Below are positions 5,620-9,554 of a DNA stretch of 9,554 nucleotides, piece after piece. This stretch comes from an uncultured Eubacteriales bacterium (GTDB lineage: Bacteria > Bacillota > Clostridia > Oscillospirales > Oscillospiraceae). How positions within the stretch are numbered: position 1 is the first letter of the stretch; the number at the start of each line of letters is the position of its first letter. The stretch is from NCBI GenBank assembly GCA_900549865.1, contig URPU01000085.1, positions 1 to 9,554 on the forward strand. The letters run 5' to 3'. Under the pieces are notes generated by a model that was not told the DNA's origin, did no database searches, and saw only the letters and a program-made list of their open reading frames with translations. The position numbers and the translations under genes are program-made.

Positions 5620-6366
5620 ATGGAGCAATTTCGACTCAAGCAGATAATGAACGAGAACCCGGATGCAAAGCTGCGCGACCTTGTGGCACAGCTTCTGTAT
5701 GACGATATAATCAATCTCAAGATAAACCCCGGCACGAAGCTGAACGTCAACCAGATCGCGGCCTCGCTTGGCATTTCGCGCACTCCTGTGGCGGAGGCCA
5801 TCGGCAAGCTGACGGAGATAGGCTTCGTCGTGCAGCACCCCGGCCAGACCGGCAGCTTCGTGCTGGAGCTGAACCTGAACGACATGATAAGCCTGTATCG
5901 AGTACGCACCGCGATAGAGAGCGAGGCGGCCTCCATCTGCGCCCACGTTGTGGACGACGACACCCTGCGTGAGCTTGCCGCGCTGGCGGACGCGTTCAAG
6001 GACAGCGTTATAAAGCGCGACATCGACGGGATGCGCGACACCGACATGCCATTCCATCAGCTTATCATCAAGTCCTGCGGCAATCCGTACATCATCCAGT
6101 GCTATGAGCAGCTTCTGCCGAAGCTGACGATGTATCAGGCGTCCATGCTGCAATTCATCACCGACAGCGGCAGCGACGGCAACCCGTGGATGCCCAGCGT
6201 GAAGTATAACCATATCTCCGTCGTGTCGGCCATACGCATGCGTATGCCGGAGCTTGCCCGCCAGGCCATGAGCGAGCATGTGGATGCAAGTCTCAGCTTC
6301 ACGGCGCTTTCCGGCAATGGGGGCGACCCCTTCCTCACGCTGCGTGACAGACAGCTCGACATATAA
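5620..6366 (+). CDS. GntR-family transcriptional regulator, FadR/FCD subfamily
   Basis: 248 residues. The N-terminal winged helix covers about 18-82: INPGTKLNVNQIAASLG (35-51), the recognition helix SRTPVAEAIGKL (53-64), and the wing ending in GSFV (78-81). The C-terminal all-helical FCD effector domain covers about 88-226. The usual metal-binding set of this family is visible as D142, H146, H198 and H220, so the effector is probably a small organic acid bound with a metal. CGGAGGA (5604-5610), nine bases before ATG, supports the start. FadR-type regulators usually control neighbouring catabolic genes, but here the neighbours are traX-like (upstream) and a convergent degV-like gene, so the target is not evident. 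The promoter has a possible autoregulatory dyad. Confidence 0.9.
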   Translation: MEQFRLKQIMNENPDAKLRDLVAQLLYDDIINLKINPGTKLNVNQIAASLGISRTPVAEAIGKLTEIGFVVQHPGQTGSFVLELNLNDMISLYRVRTAIESEAASICAHVVDDDTLRELAALADAFKDSVIKRDIDGMRDTDMPFHQLIIKSCGNPYIIQCYEQLLPKLTMYQASMLQFITDSGSDGNPWMPSVKYNHISVVSAIRMRMPELARQAMSEHVDASLSFTALSGNGGDPFLTLRDRQLDI

Positions 6367-6378
6367 ATAAATATCCCC

Positions 6379-6398
6379 CCGGCGAAGCCGGAGGTTTT
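6379..6398 (+). terminator. Weak terminator hairpin after the GntR-type gene
   Basis: CCGGC (6379-6383) pairs with GCCGG (6387-6391) around GAA, with outer C-G pairs beyond one mismatch. It is followed by TTTT (6395-6398). It lies just after the stop codon and probably acts together with the stronger hairpin at 6405-6442. Confidence 0.5.
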
Positions 6399-6404
6399 GC
6401 TGCA

Positions 6405-6442
6405 AAAACGGCGGGCCGTGGAGAGTTGCGGTCCGCCGTTTT
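6405..6442. terminator. Bidirectional terminator between the convergent regulator and degV-like genes
   Basis: AAAACGGCGG (6405-6414) pairs with CCGCCGTTTT (6433-6442). The stem extends inward by a G-U pair and three further pairs to about 14 bp, with a 10-base loop. T-runs appear at the 3' side on both strands. This suits the end of the + strand regulator and of the - strand degV-like gene. Confidence 0.8.
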
Positions 6443-6489
6443 CGCGCTTATATATCAAGTTATATAGAGCCTTTTGTTATCCGCGCGTA

Positions 6490-7377
6490 TCAGTCCACGC
6501 GCTCACAGCCCCAGAAAAACAGCGCCACGGTGCCCGGCCCGGTGTGCGCGCCGATGGTGGTGCCGACGGAGTTTATCTCCACCTTGCCGTTGAGCTTGTG
6601 GAACTTCGCCTCAACAAGATCCGCGACGGCGCGCGCGTCGTCATAGCACGCCGACTGGGAGATATAGCACTTGCCGGAGTAATCAAGGCCGCCCTCGGCA
6701 TCCTGCTCCATCTTGCTGACGATCTCCTTTATGACGCGCTTCTTGGTGCGGATCTTGGCGCGCGGGATAAGGCGGCCGAGGTTATCCATGTTCAGCAGCG
6801 GGCATATCTCCAGCAGGCCGCCGAACACGGCCGCGGTCTTGGATATCCTGCCGCCGCGCACGTAGCTTGTAAGGTCGGTGGAGAAGAACCAGTGGTGCAG
6901 TCTGAGCTTGTTCTCTTCTATCCATGCGGCAAGCTCGTCAACTGTCAGCCCCTCGTCGCGCTTCGTGGCCGCGGTGTCCATAAGCAGACCGTAGCCGGAG
7001 GATGCGCCGAGAGAGTCGATGATGAATATCTTGCGTTCGGGATATCTTTCGCGCAGGATGGACGCGGCGTTGCGCGCGGAGTTTATTGTGCCGGAAATGC
7101 CGGAGCTGAGGCACACATGGACGATGTCCTTGCCCTGCTCAAGAAATTCGGTGAAGAAATCGACATACTCGGAGATGTTGACCTGCGACGTGCGCGTGTC
7201 AGCGCCGTCGGCGATCTTCTTGTAAAACACGTCGAAGGGCATGCTTGCGCCAAGGTCGTCGATATACTCCACGCCGTCTATGGCAAAGTGGAAGCAGACA
7301 TAGTGGATGTCGCGGGCGTCGAAATGCTCCTTGGAAAGATCCGCCGTGGAGCAGCAGCTAAGGATATAATCGCTCAT
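6490..7377 (-). CDS. DegV-family fatty-acid-binding protein
   Basis: 295 residues. DegV/FakB proteins bind a fatty acid and, where characterised, present it to a fatty acid kinase (FakA) for phosphorylation and entry into phospholipid synthesis. Family motifs in order: TS (63-64), LSSGISGT (90-97), DSLGASSGYG (121-130), the VRGGRIS loop (173-179), LLEICPLL in the lid region, and GAHTGPGT near the C-terminus. The conserved Thr/Ser and SSG residues that contact the carboxylate are present. The frame is open to an ATG at 7500, but those 41 extra residues lie partly upstream of a promoter (-10 at 7412-7417) and do not fit the family start. ATG 7377 follows GGGGTG with five bases between and gives a normal-length protein. 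No fakA-like gene is seen in the window. The gene ends at the bidirectional terminator. Confidence 0.9.
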   Translation of the reverse strand: MSDYILSCCSTADLSKEHFDARDIHYVCFHFAIDGVEYIDDLGASMPFDVFYKKIADGADTRTSQVNISEYVDFFTEFLEQGKDIVHVCLSSGISGTINSARNAASILRERYPERKIFIIDSLGASSGYGLLMDTAATKRDEGLTVDELAAWIEENKLRLHHWFFSTDLTSYVRGGRISKTAAVFGGLLEICPLLNMDNLGRLIPRAKIRTKKRVIKEIVSKMEQDAEGGLDYSGKCYISQSACYDDARAVADLVEAKFHKLNGKVEINSVGTTIGAHTGPGTVALFFWGCERVD

Positions 7378-7411
7378 AAATGCACCCCATATTTCCATTT
7401 TATTTGTGTTT

Positions 7412-7440
7412 ATTATATCCCCGCGTGCCGCAGCATACAA
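7412..7440 (-). promoter_or_regulatory. Promoter of the degV-like gene
   Basis: On the - strand, TTGTAT (7440-7435), 17 bases, then a perfect TATAAT (7417-7412). The start would be near 7405, about 28 bases before the ATG at 7377. This supports the shorter protein start. The -35 matches consensus at three positions. Confidence 0.6.
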
Positions 7441-7471
7441 GCTACTGATCTTACGATGCGCTCTACCGCGC

Positions 7472-7516
7472 AAAAAGCGCCTGTAGAACGGCTCTTCCAC
7501 CGTTCTACAGGCGTTT
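7472..7516 (-). terminator. Strong intrinsic terminator after the adh-xre operon
   Basis: CGCCTGTAGAACGG (7478-7491) and CCGTTCTACAGGCG (7500-7513) form a perfect 14-bp stem around an 8-base loop, with one wobble pair and two A-T pairs beyond. On the - strand the stem is followed by TTTTT (complement of 7472-7476). It therefore ends transcription of the xre gene 30-70 bases after its stop codon, before the degV-like promoter. Confidence 0.85.
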
Positions 7517-7520
7517 CTAT

Positions 7521-7543
7521 AGATTCTACGTGCCGTAGAATCT
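7521..7543. repeat. 10-bp inverted repeat overlapping the xre stop codon
   Basis: AGATTCTACG (7521-7530) and CGTAGAATCT (7534-7543) form a perfect stem with a 3-base loop. The TAG stop codon of the xre gene (7544-7542) lies at its edge. The arms share the TTCTAC/GTAGAA core with the neighbouring terminator stem. There is no T-run on the 3' side in either direction, so its role is unclear. Confidence 0.6.
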
Positions 7544-8180
7544 ACTCATTATGTTTCTTCTTTTCACGCTTTTGCGGCCTTCTGCGGATGTTGCAGGCCA
7601 AAAAAACTATCGTCACGGCCGGCACGCTTATCAAAAAAAGCTGCCACGGCTTATAGTTGGGAATGACAAAGTAGAGCATGACGAAAAGAGAGAATACAAA
7701 GCCCGCGATGGCAAATTGCAGGTATCTCTCCTTTTTGAACACACTCATCAGCACCACCAGCACCAGCAGCGACACCGGCAGCGCGATGGCGAACATCGTC
7801 CACCATATGAGGCCCTTTGCAAGCCACAGCACGACGAAGGCGATGAGGCACGCCGTCCACACCGACACCACCGCCAGCGCCGTTATGACGCTGGTGCTGT
7901 ACGCCTGATCCGCCGCGGCGGTATCCTCATCCTCCGCCTCTTCCTGCGGCGCATCCCACGCGTCGTGCGACGAGAGCAGATAATCCACCGTCACGCCGAA
8001 CATCGCGGCAAGCTGTGTGAGAACATACGCATCCGGGATGGCCTCGCCGCGCTCCCACTTGGAGATGGTCTTGTCCGAATAGTTCAGCTTCGCGCCAAGC
8101 TCCGCCTGCGTCATGCCCGCTTCCGTGCGCAGCCTTATTATATTGCTGGCTGATATCAGCTTCAGTTCCGAAAGTTCCAA
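7542..8180 (-). CDS. XRE-family regulator with a four-TM membrane domain
   Basis: 212 residues. The N-terminal XRE/Cro-type HTH spans about 13-69: IIRLRTEAGMTQAELGAKL, then SDKTISKWERGEAIPD (recognition helix and the KWERG motif), then LAAMFGVTVDYLL. An acidic linker (about 73-94) leads to four hydrophobic segments (about 98-121, 124-148, 154-173, 179-198) and a very basic tail. It is probably held at the membrane with the DNA-binding domain inside. XRE proteins fused to small membrane domains are common in Firmicutes, but the signal they sense is generally unknown. The start is TTG at 8180, with TGGAGG six bases before it; no ATG or GTG gives a fitting start. It lies 31 bases after the alcohol dehydrogenase stop codon with no promoter between, so the two are probably one operon. 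Confidence 0.88.
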   Translation of the reverse strand: MELSELKLISASNIIRLRTEAGMTQAELGAKLNYSDKTISKWERGEAIPDAYVLTQLAAMFGVTVDYLLSSHDAWDAPQEEAEDEDTAAADQAYSTSVITALAVVSVWTACLIAFVVLWLAKGLIWWTMFAIALPVSLLVLVVLMSVFKKERYLQFAIAGFVFSLFVMLYFVIPNYKPWQLFLISVPAVTIVFLACNIRRRPQKREKKKHNE

Positions 8181-8211
8181 TACGATCCTCCACGCCGGCC
8201 CGATGCACGGG

Positions 8212-9426
8212 TCACAGCATTATCCGCCTTATAACCTGCGCGCAATGCTCGCGCGTGTACACCACCGGCACGGGGTAGGTCGGGTTCGCCTCCGCCAGCG
8301 CCCAGTCCACCATCTGCGGGATGTCCTCTTCCTTTATACCCTCTATGCCGCGGGGAATGCCCATGCGCGCGTTCATCGCGTATATCTCGGCAATGAAGGC
8401 CTTCGCCTTATCCTCGTCGGTGCCGTCGGTCCTTGTGCCGGTTATCTCCGCAAGACGGGCAAGGCGCTTATAGACGCGCGCGCCGTAATCCTCAAGCACG
8501 ATGGGCAGTATCACGGCGTTCGCCAGCCCGTGGGGCACGTTGTACAGTCCGCCCAGCGTGTGCGCGATGGCGTGCACGTTGCCCACGCCCGCGCGCGTGA
8601 AGGCGAAGCCCGCCTTGAACGCCGCCATTAGCATGTTGTCGCGCGCCTCCATGTCGTTCCCGTCGCGGTAAGCGCGCTCAAGGTACTTGAAGATGGTGAC
8701 GGTGGCCTCCTCGGCGTCGCGGTCAACCTCTTTCGTTCTGTTCGTCCAGCACAGGTACGCCTCCACCGCGTGGGTCAGCGCGTCCATGCCCGTCGTCGAG
8801 GTGGACTTCGGCGGCAGGTCGCGCGTGAGCACGGGGTCAAGCACGGCGTAGCGCGGCACGAGGCATATGTCCATCACGGCGTATTTATGGTGCGTCGCCG
8901 CATCCGTAATGACGGCGGCGATAGTCGTCTCCGAGCCCGTCCCGGCAGTCGTCGGCACGGCGACAAAGGGCGGCAGGCGGCGCAGCACGCGGAAAAGCCC
9001 CGCCATCTGCGCAAGCGTCCTTCCCGGACAAGCGACGAGCGCCGCCGCGGCCTTGGCCGCGTCTATCGGCGAGCCGCCGCCGATGGCGAGGAAGCCGTCG
9101 CAGTTATTGAGTCTGTACATCCACACTATCTTGTCCACCGTCGTCGTGGAGGGGTTGGCCTCCACCTCGGAGAAGTGGACGCAGTCCACGCCCGCGTTCT
9201 TAAGGTTTTCTATTATGCCGGGGGCAATGCTCTTTCCGACGTGCCGCCCGGTGACGACCATGACGCGCCGGACGCCCTCCTTCTTCATTATCGCCGGTAT
9301 CTGCGCGGCGCAGCCCTCTCCCGTGACCGTCTCCGGCTTGCGCCAGTAAAGGGCGCGCGCGCCGATGTTCAGCCCCTCCTGAAAGGTCCTGTACCATGCC
9401 TTTTTAAGTCCGTCCGAAACGCCCAT
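8212..9426 (-). CDS. Iron-containing (group III) alcohol dehydrogenase
   Basis: 404 residues, close to the usual length. This family reduces or oxidises alcohols and aldehydes with NAD(P)H and a divalent metal. The dinucleotide-binding part includes GGGSPID (116-122) and the PTTAGTGSE loop (158-166). Metal ligands expected from family members such as FucO are all present: D215 and H219 in GMDALTHAVE, H285 in the VHAIAH segment, and H299 in PHG. The substrate cannot be read from sequence; 1,3-propanediol, butanol, ethanol and lactaldehyde enzymes share these motifs. ATG 9426 follows GGGAG by five bases, and a promoter lies about 60-90 bases upstream. The following gene is a membrane-bound XRE regulator, so control of this operon may respond to an envelope signal; that is inference. 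Confidence 0.93.
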   Translation of the reverse strand: MGVSDGLKKAWYRTFQEGLNIGARALYWRKPETVTGEGCAAQIPAIMKKEGVRRVMVVTGRHVGKSIAPGIIENLKNAGVDCVHFSEVEANPSTTTVDKIVWMYRLNNCDGFLAIGGGSPIDAAKAAAALVACPGRTLAQMAGLFRVLRRLPPFVAVPTTAGTGSETTIAAVITDAATHHKYAVMDICLVPRYAVLDPVLTRDLPPKSTSTTGMDALTHAVEAYLCWTNRTKEVDRDAEEATVTIFKYLERAYRDGNDMEARDNMLMAAFKAGFAFTRAGVGNVHAIAHTLGGLYNVPHGLANAVILPIVLEDYGARVYKRLARLAEITGTRTDGTDEDKAKAFIAEIYAMNARMGIPRGIEGIKEEDIPQMVDWALAEANPTYPVPVVYTREHCAQVIRRIML

Positions 9427-9482
9427 GCTGTCTCCCTTCCGCCGCCGGAACGGCTATGACCGCTTTCTTACTTTTTATCAGT

Positions 9483-9516
9483 ATTATATACTAATTGCCC
9501 CCGGCCTGCAAGTCAA
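9483..9516 (-). promoter_or_regulatory. Promoter region of the adh-xre operon
   Basis: Two overlapping - strand solutions exist. TTGACT (9516-9511) with TAGTAT (9493-9488) has 17-base spacing and a strong -35. TTGCAG (9511-9506) with a perfect TATAAT (9488-9483), also 17 bases, has a strong -10. Either gives a 5' leader of roughly 50 bases before the ATG. No clear operator dyad is seen. Confidence 0.6.
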
Positions 9517-9554
9517 GAAATGCGCCGGCGTATTGAAAGCGCGGCAAAATTCGT

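Noticed and set aside
5584..6405. Long - strand open frames opposite the GntR-type gene
   Set aside because: Compositional shadows; the + strand protein has complete HTH and FCD motifs.
7378..7500. 41-residue N-terminal extension of the DegV protein
   Set aside because: The extension lies across the promoter and part of the xre terminator, and DegV proteins normally begin close to the SDYIL-type start at 7377.
6397..7656. 419-codon open frame on the + strand across the degV-like gene
   Set aside because: It starts inside a terminator, has no ribosome binding site, shows no family motif, and runs antisense to a clear DegV protein.
1..9554. CRISPR array, insertion sequence, rRNA or tRNA
   Set aside because: No regularly spaced repeats, transposase motifs or RNA gene signatures were found by reading both strands.

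Overview
The window looks like a chromosomal stretch from a Gram-positive anaerobe, most likely a moderately GC-rich member of the Clostridia. The support is indirect: strong AGGAGG-type ribosome binding sites, GTG and TTG starts, short U-tract terminators, a lipoprotein signal, and gene families common in gut Clostridia (DegV, TraX-like, DUF4230, PepSY-like, Fe-dependent alcohol dehydrogenase). I cannot name a genus.

Layout on the + strand. Positions 3-95 hold the last 30 codons of an unrecognised gene. Positions 288-572 encode a small soluble PepSY-like protein behind a leader with two tandem hairpins, closed by a strong terminator at 622-652. An AT-rich stretch follows (about 653-2770). 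It carries a two-gene cassette with its own consensus promoter (881-909) and a branched terminator: a membrane-anchored DUF4230-type protein and a lipoprotein that looks like its paralogue. After a 460-base gap with a 10-bp inverted repeat and a good promoter comes a 587-residue secreted, membrane-anchored protein with four Ig-like domains and an Asp/Gly/Tyr-rich cytoplasmic tail. Next are a TraX-family membrane protein and a GntR/FadR-type regulator, whose promoter overlaps the traX stop codon.

Layout on the - strand. A terminator that can work in both directions (6405-6442) separates the + strand genes from a DegV-family fatty-acid-binding protein (7377 to 6490). Further right, an iron-containing alcohol dehydrogenase (9426 to 8212) and a four-TM membrane-bound XRE regulator (8180 to 7542) form a probable two-gene operon, running from a promoter at 9483-9516 to a terminator at 7472-7516.

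I see no RNA gene, CRISPR array, insertion sequence or origin. The genes do not form one obvious pathway. Several encode envelope proteins (two DUF4230-type, Ig-like, TraX, XRE-4TM), and the rest are small independent transcription units. The least explained parts are the DUF4230 pair, the alcohol dehydrogenase plus membrane XRE operon, and the PepSY gene with its structured leader.
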